The notes: generated by a model from the sequence alone, not told the origin. 17,868 nucleotides of DNA from Promethearchaeota archaeon (GCA_019057975.1 JAHLWJ010000061.1:1-17868); one strand, 5' to 3'. Positions 1 to 7,223 are shown, counted from the stretch's first letter. A program made the numbers and translations.

Positions 1-67
1 GATCTTCATTTACTGGAAAATCCATGAATGGTTTGTACACTAGAGTAATTCCTGAATCAGATTCCAT
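1..67 (-). CDS. 5' end of an unidentified protein, cut by the window edge
   Basis: An ATG at 67-65 on the minus strand opens a frame that stays open for 22 codons to the window edge, beginning MESDSGITLVYKP. The fragment is too short to recognise. The 68-305 stretch behind it is very AT-rich with no other convincing frame, which fits an intergenic region between this start and the end of the next minus-strand gene. It could equally be chance. Confidence 0.3.
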   Translation of the reverse strand, partial: MESDSGITLVYKPFMDFPVNED

Positions 68-305
68 AACCCAAATGTTAATCCTAAAACACCTAACCGT
101 GCATTAAATTATTTAAGAAATATTTTTCTAAGCCTATTACTAAAACCTTAAATTATAGAATATTAATTTAGGGCTTAATTAAAATAGGGATTTAAACCTT
201 ATAAATTCACTATTAACAATAGATCCTTAATCAATTATATTTGAATTGTAGAAAATATAAATTATATCAATCATGTTTAGTAAATTTATAAGACCTATGA
301 GAGCT

Positions 306-797
306 TTATAATAGATCCTTTAAAGAATTATTCCTTACCCAACGTTCCAGATTTCTTAACATTTCTGTTATTTTATTCCTTAAAGTAAACTCCGCTGCGC
401 TCTTTCCAATTAAGTTAAGAAAATCGCTCCCTAATTTAAAACTCTTTATAAATACGCCTAATTTTGATTTATTGTCTGATAATGCCTTAATTCTTAATCG
501 TCCTTCAAGTTCTCTTACATCTTTATTATTCCGGACGTTTAATTCAATTAATCGTCCTTTTCCCTCTTCTTGCTCACCCTCATCCTGTAAAACTAATTCT
601 CCTTCCATTTCTACGGGGATTTTCACAATTTCATCAGTTATTTTACTATATAAAACATTTGGTGCGATAAATTTTGCATCTATTTTCTTTGCCGGATTAA
701 CAATTTCCCAAAATTTTACCGTATACAGCGCTTTTATGAGTAATTCTTTATTACAATTATCTAATTCTATTACTTTTGAAATAATATTTGCAGTCAA
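306..797 (-). CDS. Unidentified protein, possibly SRPBCC/START-like
   Basis: This is a 163-residue soluble protein with no signal peptide or membrane segment. I do not recognise it firmly. Its layout hints at an SRPBCC/START-type ligand-binding fold: an early helix with a VKFWEIVNPAKKID turn (about residues 27-40), alternating beta-strand-like stretches between about 43 and 125, and a long C-terminal amphipathic helix (about 130-155). That is a shape argument only. The start is TTG at 797-795, preceded a few bases upstream by an AAGG element (GGTAAGGC). No ATG lies near the N-terminus; the first internal Met is near residue 64. It stands alone, with an AT-rich gap of more than 200 bases on its upstream side. 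Confidence 0.6.
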   Translation of the reverse strand: MTANIISKVIELDNCNKELLIKALYTVKFWEIVNPAKKIDAKFIAPNVLYSKITDEIVKIPVEMEGELVLQDEGEQEEGKGRLIELNVRNNKDVRELEGRLRIKALSDNKSKLGVFIKSFKLGSDFLNLIGKSAAEFTLRNKITEMLRNLERWVRNNSLKDLL

Positions 798-988
798 AAT
801 GCCTTACCAATAATATGATTTTTTTAATTATTAAAATTCAGAAAGCTTATAATAGTTTATATCTTTGCTAAATTTTTTGAGCATATATGATTTTTTTAGC
901 TTTAGTAGCAATTTTGCCTCAGACTTCCTCTGATTTAATCATTTTTAAGAATTGAAATCATAATTAAATTCTTTTCATCATAGGCTAA

Positions 989-1032
989 ATTGTAATTCGT
1001 ATATACCCTTTTCAAAAGGAAGGAATTACAAT
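989..1032. repeat. Two-tier inverted repeat (10-bp outer stem, CCTTTT/AAAAGG inner stem)
   Basis: The arms ATTGTAATTC (989-998) and GAATTACAAT (1023-1032) are perfect inverted repeats. Between them CCTTTT (1007-1012) and AAAAGG (1014-1019) can form a second stem, though its tip must open for steric reasons. It lies immediately 3' of the zinc-finger gene on the minus strand, so it may form the 3' end of that transcript. There is no long T-run beside it, so an intrinsic terminator is not clear. Confidence 0.55.
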
Positions 1033-1038
1033 AGACTT

Positions 1039-1245
1039 TTATGTTGATCTAAACAATTTACTCTCTTCAAGGTTGTTTTCTTCTTTACAGTGAGGACAAA
1101 TCCAAGTTTTATCATTTCTCTTCGTAGAGTTTATACAATCATGGCAGATAGCAACGTCACATATACAATAGTAGGTATTTTCTATTGAACTTTCACAGCT
1201 TTGACTACAAATAAAACATTGGGGAGGGGGATGGTGGTCTGACAT
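1039..1245 (-). CDS. Tiny RING/PHD-like cross-brace zinc-finger protein
   Basis: This 68-residue protein is almost entirely a zinc-binding module. Cysteines at 10, 13, 27, 29, 34, 37, 50 and 53 give the spacing C-x2-C-x13-C-x-C-x4-C-x2-C-x12-C-x2-C, with additional C17 and H35. Eight ligands in four pairs with this spacing fit a two-zinc cross-brace fold (RING, PHD or FYVE-like). A hydrophobic residue precedes C34 and W48 lies just before the last pair, as in many RING/PHD fingers. No other domain is attached. RING proteins act as E3 ligases and PHD fingers bind peptides, but a stand-alone finger this small could simply be a protein-protein adaptor. The ATG is close to an AT-rich TATA-like stretch, which suggests leaderless transcription. 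Confidence 0.75.
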   Translation of the reverse strand: MSDHHPPPQCFICSQSCESSIENTYYCICDVAICHDCINSTKRNDKTWICPHCKEENNLEESKLFRST

Positions 1246-1344
1246 TTTTCAAATAATATAATCTAATTAAATTTATTCTATATTATACTTTTAATTCTAA
1301 GTAATATATTACTTTAATTATTAGATATAACTTTATAATGAATC

Positions 1345-1530
1345 ATGGATAAACTACGATCGACTCTTCGATTATTAGCGTTGTTTAGTATTTATTTTAT
1401 TTATAAATCGATTATGGGAGTAATTGATGATAACACAAATGAAGCTATTATATGGTCATTAATTACGTTCGTTTACGTTATTTCACTTGTTATAGCGTAT
1501 TTTGTTCTTACAAGATGGGAAAAGGAATAA
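1345..1530 (+). CDS. Small two-helix membrane protein
   Basis: This 61-residue protein has two predicted membrane segments (about residues 8-28 and 34-56), a basic N-terminus (MDKLRSTLR) and a short charged tail (RWEKE). The acidic connector around DDNTNE makes a helical hairpin likely, with both ends on the positive, cytoplasmic side. The ATG follows a TATA-like GATATAACTTTATAATG stretch, consistent with a nearly leaderless transcript. An earlier ATG at 1339 runs into a stop after four codons, so 1345 is the start. It converges on the coiled-coil gene 12 bases downstream. I cannot name a family; the evidence is an intact frame with coherent membrane character. Confidence 0.55.
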   Translation: MDKLRSTLRLLALFSIYFIYKSIMGVIDDNTNEAIIWSLITFVYVISLVIAYFVLTRWEKE

Positions 1531-1542
1531 AAAATTTAACAT

Positions 1543-1812
1543 TTATTTCTTTTTTTTTTTTAAAAAATCAGGAATCATCCCATCAATTCCGAGGCTCTTC
1601 AAAATCGTATCTCTTATATTCATCTGAATGGTCAAGTCCGACATTGTTCTCATCGTAGCGTCTAATGATTTGCTCATTTCTTTAATAGTTTGAGAAGTCA
1701 ACTTTAAAGATTCCCTAATAGTGATATTGGTTTCATGCAGTTCTTCTGTTAATCTATTCATACTATTTCTTAATTCAGTAAGTTCCTTTCTAAGCTCTTT
1801 AATTCCAGCCAT
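1543..1812 (-). CDS. Small coiled-coil protein
   Basis: This 89-residue protein is dominated by a heptad-patterned coiled coil from about residue 3 to 68 (LRKELTELRNSMNRLTEEL and onward), followed by a short segment LGIDGMIPDFL and a pure lysine tail. A GGGAG Shine-Dalgarno four bases before the ATG supports the start. It is probably an oligomerising scaffold or partner-binding protein; no enzymatic motif is visible. The lysine tail is encoded by a 12-base A run (T run at 1550-1561 on the plus strand), so the exact C-terminus is sensitive to sequencing or replication slippage. Confidence 0.65.
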   Translation of the reverse strand: MAGIKELRKELTELRNSMNRLTEELHETNITIRESLKLTSQTIKEMSKSLDATMRTMSDLTIQMNIRDTILKSLGIDGMIPDFLKKKKK

Positions 1813-1933
1813 TTAGCTCCCAATTTTCTCGTTCTTAAGCTAATTAAATGTTTACTATTTATTAAAATTAGTATCCCTTATCAGAAATAAATATGTTTTG
1901 AAACCATGAAAAAAATAAAAAAAAGTGTTTAAA

Positions 1934-2623
1934 TTATAAGATATTCAAACCAAAGATACTTACACCCCAAATCCATAACGCAAAACCTTGAACTAAGCAA
2001 AAAATCATAATAATGAAAGCAATTGGAGGCCATGATAGAAATTTTGATATTGTTTTCAACACGCCAACATAGAATTTTACGGTGAGTGCAACGATGACTG
2101 TTATTATAATAAATATTATTACCAGCAACCATTTTGGATTAATCAAACCAGCAATTAATTTAACTGCTGAATCTGGTACGAGTAGGGCGATTATGATAAC
2201 AGTAGCTGTACCCGCTAAAAGACCAATAATACTAGACAATGGAAGATCGCTTATTGGCTTCATGAACATGGTAATCCCTATGACGATCAAAAATATACAT
2301 GTGAAATGATTAGCAGCATCTTCGGTGACATCTCGATATTCAAAACTTGGAGGTATATTCCTGATTAACCCAATAGCACCTGACCATACAACGAATATAC
2401 CAAGTACTAAACCAAGATAAGATAATCCCCGTAAAAACTTTGTTACATCAAACTCTTCCTCTTCACCTTTTCTTTTTGTAAATGATCCTCTTCGCTTTCT
2501 TTCAAAACCTAACCATGTAATTGCCATTAGGCCACTTAAAACCATCATGATTGCAGCTGATTCACCAACCCAACCAAAAAAACCTCGGATCGCATCCCAA
2601 TAATCAAATAGCACATAAATCAC
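1934..2623 (-). CDS. Six-helix integral membrane protein of unknown function
   Basis: This 229-residue protein has about six membrane segments (roughly residues 18-39, 68-89, 107-125, 130-150, 164-186 and 198-222). A strongly charged cytoplasmic loop between the first two carries a basic patch (ERKRRGSFTKRK) followed by an acidic patch (GEEEEFD). No transporter or enzyme motif stands out. The start is GTG at 2623-2621; no ATG is available until about residue 26, inside the first helix. A TTATATTTAAA box roughly 25-30 bases upstream and no clear Shine-Dalgarno suggest a leaderless mRNA. A conserved archaeal membrane protein of unknown role is the fair call. Confidence 0.65.
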   Translation of the reverse strand: MIYVLFDYWDAIRGFFGWVGESAAIMMVLSGLMAITWLGFERKRRGSFTKRKGEEEEFDVTKFLRGLSYLGLVLGIFVVWSGAIGLIRNIPPSFEYRDVTEDAANHFTCIFLIVIGITMFMKPISDLPLSSIIGLLAGTATVIIIALLVPDSAVKLIAGLINPKWLLVIIFIIITVIVALTVKFYVGVLKTISKFLSWPPIAFIIMIFCLVQGFALWIWGVSIFGLNIL

Positions 2624-2799
2624 TTTTTTGAAATTTCTAATTTTAAATATAAGTTAGATTTTGGTTTTAAAAATTTATTCTAATTTAGGAGAGAGGTTAA
2701 ATTTAAGCTAAGAATTCTCCAAACTTATCTAACATAAAAATAATATATTTATTCTTTTATCTATTATATAATTAAAAAACTACTAAATAACCGATTCAA

Positions 2800-2961
2800 A
2801 TGTCTGAGTGGAAAGATAGAATTAATACTTCGGCCTGTAACGATACATATAATACCGGTTGAATTACAATCGATCAAATCATAAATAGAATTAAAAAATT
2901 AAGACTTAAGAGACAATCAAGAAAAAAAGCAAAACAAAATAATAAAAATCTCAAAGATTAG
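2800..2961 (+). CDS. Candidate UGA-recoded tiny protein (possible selenoprotein), copy A
   Basis: The frame opens at ATG 2800 and runs to TAG 2959-2961 (53 codons) with one internal TGA at codon 21 (2860-2862). Read through, the product is about 53 residues: an N-terminal half with C13, then YNTG-U, then a basic amphipathic helix (IDQIINRIKKLRLKRQ) and a lysine-rich tail. The second ORF, downstream, aligns without gaps across its own TGA, also at codon 21: YNTGU against YSTTU, and NRIKKL against QRARKL. The end of the frame is embedded in a structured RNA element repeated after copy B. A CTTTTATCT string lies 38 bases before the ATG (45 in copy B). Selenocysteine insertion is inferred, not seen; the alternative is a 20-residue peptide ending at the TGA. 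Confidence 0.5.
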
Positions 2962-3013
2962 CTTAGTAAATGCTAGAAGCTAATCTTAGAAATTCCGCAA
3001 AGAATTCGAGATT
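2947..3013 (+). promoter_or_regulatory. Three-way-junction 3' RNA element, copy A (candidate SECIS-like element)
   Basis: P1 is AATCTC (2947-2952) with GAGATT (3008-3013). P2 is GATTAGCTT (2956-2964) with AAGCTAATC (2977-2985), extendable by two A-U pairs, closing a 12-base loop AGTAAATGCTAG (2965-2976). P3 is AATTC with GAATT (2991-2995 and 3001-3006 region), closing the loop CGCAAA. The stop codon of the preceding ORF sits in P2. The same architecture recurs at 3313-3377 with the loops conserved and P2 rewritten but still paired, which is covariation evidence for an RNA structure. I do not find the classical archaeal GAA/A bulge or a eukaryotic AUGA/GA kink-turn core. Confidence 0.7.
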
Positions 3014-3166
3014 AAATAACCTTCTTCTTTTTATTAATAATTAACAAAACTTCATTCTTTTTTATAAAAAATTAACTTCTTAGCTATTGATTTTATCTTT
3101 TATAATCGCCATCCTTTTATCTCTCATTCGTTTCTGATTACATAAGATATTAATAGGTATATTAAA

Positions 3167-3313
3167 ATGGAAGAAGAAGAAGCTTACCTCGATTTAGAAT
3201 TTGATGATGGTTGTTATAGTACGACTTGATCAATGATTAATATGTGGTATCAAAGAGCTCGTAAATTACATAAACTAAAAGAAGAAGAAGTAAAAATAAC
3301 AAATAATGAATAA
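3167..3313 (+). CDS. Candidate UGA-recoded tiny protein (possible selenoprotein), copy B
   Basis: The frame opens at ATG 3167 and runs to TAA 3311-3313 (48 codons) with one internal TGA at codon 21 (3227-3229), the same codon position as in copy A. The product would be about 48 residues: an acidic start (MEEEEAYLDLEFDD), C16, then YSTT-U, then a helix with QRARKL and a charged tail. A weak AGGT lies nine bases before the ATG. The frame also contains TGG tryptophan (codon 27), so simple TGA-to-Trp reassignment is not needed. An internal ATG at 3233, just after the TGA, gives an alternative: a 20-residue peptide followed by a separate 26-residue ORF. The RNA element starts at the last base of the stop codon. 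Confidence 0.5.
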
Positions 3314-3377
3314 ATCTCAAGAAATTAAATCATAAAATGCTAGGATTTAGTTTAGGGTTCCGCAAGAACTAGAGATT
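3313..3377 (+). promoter_or_regulatory. Three-way-junction 3' RNA element, copy B (candidate SECIS-like element)
   Basis: P1 is AATCTC (3313-3318) with GAGATT (3372-3377), identical to copy A. P2 is AAATTAAATC (3322-3331) with GATTTAGTTT (3344-3353), ten pairs including one G-U, closing the 12-base loop ATAAAATGCTAG (3332-3343); ten of its twelve bases match copy A. P3 is GGTTC (3356-3360) with GAACT (3366-3370), closing the loop CGCAA. The element ends 20 bases before the convergent dehydrogenase gene, so it serves the ORF before it rather than that gene. Confidence 0.7.
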
Positions 3378-3396
3378 AAAACAATATCTTTTTTAT

Positions 3397-4764
3397 TTAA
3401 ATAGAATTGTGTTTTGACCCTTCTCCTATTTTTCTATAGATAAATCCTTTACTTTCTATGATTTTCTTATCAAAAATATTACGACCATCGATGATGATTG
3501 GCCTGTTCTTCATCTTTTCTTTGAGATCATCAAGATCAATCGAGTAATATTGTTTATGATTTGTAGCAAACAATAGAACATCGGAATTTTTCACTGCAGT
3601 ATCTAAATCTGATGTTAATTCAGTTTCTTTATAATCTTTTTCTCTAACCCAGGGATCATGAGCGATATATTCAATATTATGAGAATGGTATCTATTTTTC
3701 AAGAAATTTACAACTCTTTCTGTAGGTGTATTTCTCGTATCGTCGCAATCTGCTTTATATGCAACTCCCATTAAAGAAATTTTTAGATTATCATGTTTGT
3801 CAGCTTCTTTTAGAGCGTCTTCCATTAATTCAACTGTATGCTCTGGCATAAAATCATTCAGTTCTCTCCCATAGGGCAGAATTTTAACACGTTCAAAATA
3901 TTTCTTGGGGGTATACGTTTGAAGGCCATACATCAACAACCATGGATCCTTCGTGAGACAATGCCCTCCAACTCCGCTGCCAGGAAAGTGCATCATCCTA
4001 TCATGCCTATAATTTATCAAATTAATAATCTCGAATATGTTACGGTTAAAATCTTCAGCTACTAGTGCCATTTCATTCGCAAATGCAATATTTACATCTC
4101 TATAAGTGTTTTCTATACATTTTGTTAACTCAGCTGTCAATGTGTCTGTAACCTGAAGCTGTTCCTTAACAACTTTCCCATAGAGAAATTTAGCATTTTC
4201 ATTCGCTTTCTCGCATCCACCACCTATAACTCTCGGAAAATCTATAATATACTCAAGCATTTTTCCAGGCATCACCCGCTCAAATGAAAACACTAGATAA
4301 AAATCTTCCCCTCTCTTCATACCACTTCCACCGTCTAAAATTGGTTGTACAATATTATCAGTAGTCCCTGGTGCTACAGTTGATTCGATAATTACCGTAA
4401 CTCCCTTTTTCAATTTTGGAGCAATTAATTTTGATACATCTCTTAAAGATTCATAACGCGGAATTTTATGGTCATCAACGGGGGTTTGGACATCAATCAA
4501 AATATAATCTGCCTCATCTATAGCATCATATTTGTCTGTTACGTAAAATTTTTTGTTTTTTACAATACGAGCAATTAGATCCTCTAATCCTGGTTCATCT
4601 CCTTCGAAAGGGGTCTTACCACTATTTAAACAGTCTATTTTCCATCCGGATCTTTTCGATCGACGTTGAATGCCTGTAACATAAAAATCTTCTACATCCG
4701 CTAAGAGTGCACTCATTGGAATTCCAACATAACCCATTCCGATTACTACAATATTAGTTGTCAT
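3397..4764 (-). CDS. Nucleotide-sugar dehydrogenase (UDP-glucose / UDP-ManNAc dehydrogenase family)
   Basis: This 455-residue cytosolic enzyme of the UDP-glucose/GDP-mannose dehydrogenase family oxidises a sugar C6 alcohol to the uronate with two NAD+, feeding surface polysaccharide or glycan synthesis. The N-terminal Rossmann domain carries VIGMGYVGIP (residues 7-16). The central domain has the catalytic ELTKCIENTYRDVNIAF segment (K215, N219). The catalytic cysteine is C269 in GSGVGGHCLTKDPW. The C-terminal domain has GVAYKADCDDTRNTP (333-347) and ends with IIDGRNIFD. GGHC followed by a DPW motif resembles WecC-type UDP-N-acetylmannosamine dehydrogenases, but the substrate cannot be fixed from sequence. 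No glycosyltransferase or epimerase lies beside it, which is unusual for this family. Confidence 0.93.
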   Translation of the reverse strand: MTTNIVVIGMGYVGIPMSALLADVEDFYVTGIQRRSKRSGWKIDCLNSGKTPFEGDEPGLEDLIARIVKNKKFYVTDKYDAIDEADYILIDVQTPVDDHKIPRYESLRDVSKLIAPKLKKGVTVIIESTVAPGTTDNIVQPILDGGSGMKRGEDFYLVFSFERVMPGKMLEYIIDFPRVIGGGCEKANENAKFLYGKVVKEQLQVTDTLTAELTKCIENTYRDVNIAFANEMALVAEDFNRNIFEIINLINYRHDRMMHFPGSGVGGHCLTKDPWLLMYGLQTYTPKKYFERVKILPYGRELNDFMPEHTVELMEDALKEADKHDNLKISLMGVAYKADCDDTRNTPTERVVNFLKNRYHSHNIEYIAHDPWVREKDYKETELTSDLDTAVKNSDVLLFATNHKQYYSIDLDDLKEKMKNRPIIIDGRNIFDKKIIESKGFIYRKIGEGSKHNSI

Positions 4765-4886
4765 TTTCCTTTTTAAATTGCTATTAATGAATTTTATAAT
4801 AAGTATTATCTTTTCAAGTAATCTATTATAGAAAAAATTTTATCATTTTGATTAATTTTTTATAATTCTAACCATTTCAAAAATCT

Positions 4887-6002
4887 ATGAATGATACAAA
4901 TAAAGATGTGTATCGAAGACTGCAAGAACATCTAAATTCAATGCCCATAGGATTTCCAGCTACGCAATCTGGTGTGGAAATTAGGATTTTAAAACATTTA
5001 TTTACCCCTGAGGAAGCCGAAGTAGCGTTACAATTAAAATTCCAACCTGTACCTTCGAAAAAAATTTATAGACGGTTCAAGAAGAGTGGTATAACGTTAG
5101 AAGAACTTGAACAAAAATTAGATAAAATGTATTCAAAGGGTTTAATTAATCGTGGTAATAATATTGTTGGAGATATAGAGGAAAAATACTATTCTAATGC
5201 TGCTTTAATAATTGGGATGTATGAGTATCAGTTAGGTAAACTCACAAAGGAATTTTATAATGATCATGAACAATATCTAGATGATGCTTTTATTGATGAA
5301 TATAATTCTTCAGGAATTCCTCAATTACGTGTCGTTCCTGTAGAAGAAACAATAAATTTTGAACAAGAAATCGCATCTTATGATGATATGAGACACCTAA
5401 TCGAGATCGCAGGTGAACCTATTGCTGTAGCTGAATGTATATGTAGACAAGCTAAGGAATTAATAGGAGAGCCTTGTACAAAAACCAAATTGGTTGAATC
5501 TTGTTTTTTATTTAGGTTTGCAGCTAAATCCTATTTAGAGAAAGGGCTAGCTAGACAAATAAGTAAAGAGGAAGCACTTGAAATATTAAGAAAAGCAGAA
5601 GATGATGGGCTAGTTCTCCAGCCAGGGAACTCTCTTAGACCAATGAATATTTGTACCTGCTGTGGGTGTTGTTGTGGAATTTTAACTCATCAGAAAAAGA
5701 TCCCCGAACCAGCTCAATTCTTTGCAACTAATTTTTACGCAGAAGTTGATCAAGATTCTTGCATAGGATGTGGAACATGTGAAGAACGCTGTAATATGGA
5801 TGCTATTCAATTGAAAGATGCTATTGCCCATGTAGATTTAACTAGATGCATTGGTTGTGGAGTTTGCGTGCCTACATGTACATCCGATGCTATGAAATTA
5901 TATAGGAAAGAAGAAGAAATATTACCTCCCAAGAACACTCTCGCAACATATATGACAATTATGGATAAAAAGGCAGAGCTTGCTCGAGCTGATAAAAGCT
6001 AA
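4887..6002 (+). CDS. Ferredoxin-type 2[4Fe-4S] protein with N-terminal helical domain
   Basis: This 371-residue cytosolic protein probably carries electrons or senses redox state. Residues 30-95 look like a winged-helix-type module (LEELEQKLDKMYSKGLINR). A first Cys cluster (C184, C186, C197, C206) and a dense CTCCGCCCG stretch (C256-C263) could hold another metal centre. The C-terminus has two classical clusters: C292-x2-C295-x2-C298-x3-C302 and C321-x2-C324-x2-C327-x3-C331. The layout matches the 4Fe-4S dicluster proteins with an N-terminal wHTH that are common in anaerobic archaea and sulfate reducers, whose partners are mostly unknown. It is divergent from the sugar dehydrogenase, with a TATA-like stretch just before the ATG. 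Its presence supports an anaerobic lifestyle. Confidence 0.85.
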   Translation: MNDTNKDVYRRLQEHLNSMPIGFPATQSGVEIRILKHLFTPEEAEVALQLKFQPVPSKKIYRRFKKSGITLEELEQKLDKMYSKGLINRGNNIVGDIEEKYYSNAALIIGMYEYQLGKLTKEFYNDHEQYLDDAFIDEYNSSGIPQLRVVPVEETINFEQEIASYDDMRHLIEIAGEPIAVAECICRQAKELIGEPCTKTKLVESCFLFRFAAKSYLEKGLARQISKEEALEILRKAEDDGLVLQPGNSLRPMNICTCCGCCCGILTHQKKIPEPAQFFATNFYAEVDQDSCIGCGTCEERCNMDAIQLKDAIAHVDLTRCIGCGVCVPTCTSDAMKLYRKEEEILPPKNTLATYMTIMDKKAELARADKS

Positions 6003-6041
6003 AATTTATCAAAATGAATTTAAAGAAAAAAAGTGATATTC

Positions 6042-6425
6042 TTAGTTTTTATCTAAAATATCTTTAATTCTTTTCAATAGCTCTTTACCAGAAAAGGGTT
6101 TAACAATATAGTCATCTGCGCCTAAATTTTTTCCCTTTTGTACATCTTCATTGAAACTTTTAACAGTAAATAAAACTACAAGGATATGTTTATACTTTTC
6201 ATTGTTTTTGATTTCTTCCAAGACGCTATACCCACTTCGCCCAGGCATCATTATATCTAATAGTATTAGAGCGATTTTGTCATAATTTTCTTCAACCATC
6301 TTCATAGCTTCTTTCGCATTATTACTTGTTATCGTATCAAATTCCCCCAATCTTAAAAATTTCTCTGTAAGATTAACAATATCCGGCTCGTCGTCCACTA
6401 TGAGAATTGTATTTTTCTGAGACAT
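6042..6425 (-). CDS. Single-domain response regulator (CheY-like receiver)
   Basis: This is a stand-alone receiver domain of about 127 residues. Counting from the upstream TTG it shows the acidic pair DD in VDDEPD (13-14), the phosphoacceptor D59 in LLDIMMPG, the switch T89 and the invariant K111 in VKPF. No output domain follows, so it would signal by phosphorylation-dependent protein contact or act as a phosphotransfer intermediate. I place the start at ATG 6425-6423: an AGGA (6436-6433) lies seven bases upstream. A TTG two codons earlier is possible but too close to that site. No histidine kinase is visible in the window. Confidence 0.92.
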   Translation of the reverse strand: MSQKNTILIVDDEPDIVNLTEKFLRLGEFDTITSNNAKEAMKMVEENYDKIALILLDIMMPGRSGYSVLEEIKNNEKYKHILVVLFTVKSFNEDVQKGKNLGADDYIVKPFSGKELLKRIKDILDKN

Positions 6426-6529
6426 AAGCAATTCCTAAATACAATTTTTTGTCTTGATTAAGTATAATATAATTTTACTATATATAATTGAATTTAGTCA
6501 GTTATATAAATGAGCTTATTTTTTACATT

Positions 6530-6548
6530 TGTGATCATCAAAATCACA
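6530..6548. promoter_or_regulatory. Inverted repeat TGTGAT-N7-ATCACA upstream of the Bud23-like gene
   Basis: Perfect 6-base arms at 6530-6535 and 6543-6548 lie 13 bases before the ATG at 6562, in the divergent region with the response regulator. The spacing fits either an operator for a dimeric helix-turn-helix regulator or a short 5' hairpin. There is no second copy in the window, so this is only suggestive. Confidence 0.3.
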
Positions 6549-6561
6549 TATTAGTATTAAC

Positions 6562-7218
6562 ATGGTAAGAAAAAATCAGTTGCCCCAATTCCCTAATGAT
6601 TATTTAAATGAAAAAGCTAATGAATATGAAAGTTCAAAATGGATGGAGCGAAATCAAAAAAGATCGACTTTATTAAGTATTCAATATCTTTTCGATGAAA
6701 AATTGAATGATCAAGAAGACGATGGGATAGAAATGGGAGATTCATTTTTAATTTTAGATTTAGGGTGTGGAACGGGATTCTCTTCGGAAATATTGATAGA
6801 AAATGGATTCAATGTAGTTGGTATCGATATATTGCCTGATATGATATTAAAGGCAGGAGAAAAGAAAAAAGTCCTTAAAGAGAAAAAAAGTCTTGAACTA
6901 ATTTTAGCGGATATTAACCATTTACCAATCAAGACTAATATAATCGATCATATCATTTCAATTTCATCTTATAACTTTATAATATACGGAAAAGAAAATT
7001 ATGGTGAAAAAGTTAAACTTTTAGGTGAGACTGCTAAATATTTAAACAAAATTCTTAAGAAAAGGGGAAGAATTATAATTGAATTTTATCCAAAAGATGA
7101 TCATGAATTAGATATTTTTAATAAATCATTTATCAACAATGGGTTTGAAGGATTTATGGTGAAAAACAATCCAATACAAAAATCTGGTCAGACCTTTCTA
7201 TTGTTAAAGAGAAGTTAG
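6562..7218 (+). CDS. SAM-dependent methyltransferase, Bud23/WBSCR22-like
   Basis: This 218-residue class I methyltransferase has SAM motif I LDLGCGTG (65-72), an acidic ribose-binding residue in VVGIDI (D89) and D117 in the adenine loop. Beyond the generic fold, it follows eukaryotic Bud23, the N7-guanine methyltransferase of 18S rRNA, along its length as I recall it: an N-terminal Y-x-N/E-x-A-x-x-Y region, IISISSYNF where Bud23 has AISISAIQW, IEFYPKDDHELD where Bud23 has AQFYPKNDDQVD, and GFEGFMVKNNP near the end. The basic C-terminal extension of Bud23 is missing. In eukaryotes the enzyme needs Trm112, which is not in this window. It overlaps nothing and sits five bases before the radical SAM gene, so the two are probably co-transcribed. 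An acidic insert at about 48-60 is unusual. Confidence 0.75.
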   Translation: MVRKNQLPQFPNDYLNEKANEYESSKWMERNQKRSTLLSIQYLFDEKLNDQEDDGIEMGDSFLILDLGCGTGFSSEILIENGFNVVGIDILPDMILKAGEKKKVLKEKKSLELILADINHLPIKTNIIDHIISISSYNFIIYGKENYGEKVKLLGETAKYLNKILKKRGRIIIEFYPKDDHELDIFNKSFINNGFEGFMVKNNPIQKSGQTFLLLKRS

Positions 7219-7223
7219 TAAAA

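Noticed and set aside
68..305. Possible gene in the first intergenic region
   Set aside because: Both strands are broken by frequent stops and there is no recognisable product or RNA structure.
2860..3229. TGA reassigned to tryptophan as the explanation for the two internal TGA codons
   Set aside because: TGG is used for Trp throughout the window, including within copy B, and at least one gene (14541-14993) ends correctly at TGA.
2947..3377. Classical archaeal or eukaryotic SECIS
   Set aside because: No GAA/A asymmetric bulge above a GC-rich stem and no AUGA/GA quartet could be placed in either copy, so I call it only SECIS-like by position.
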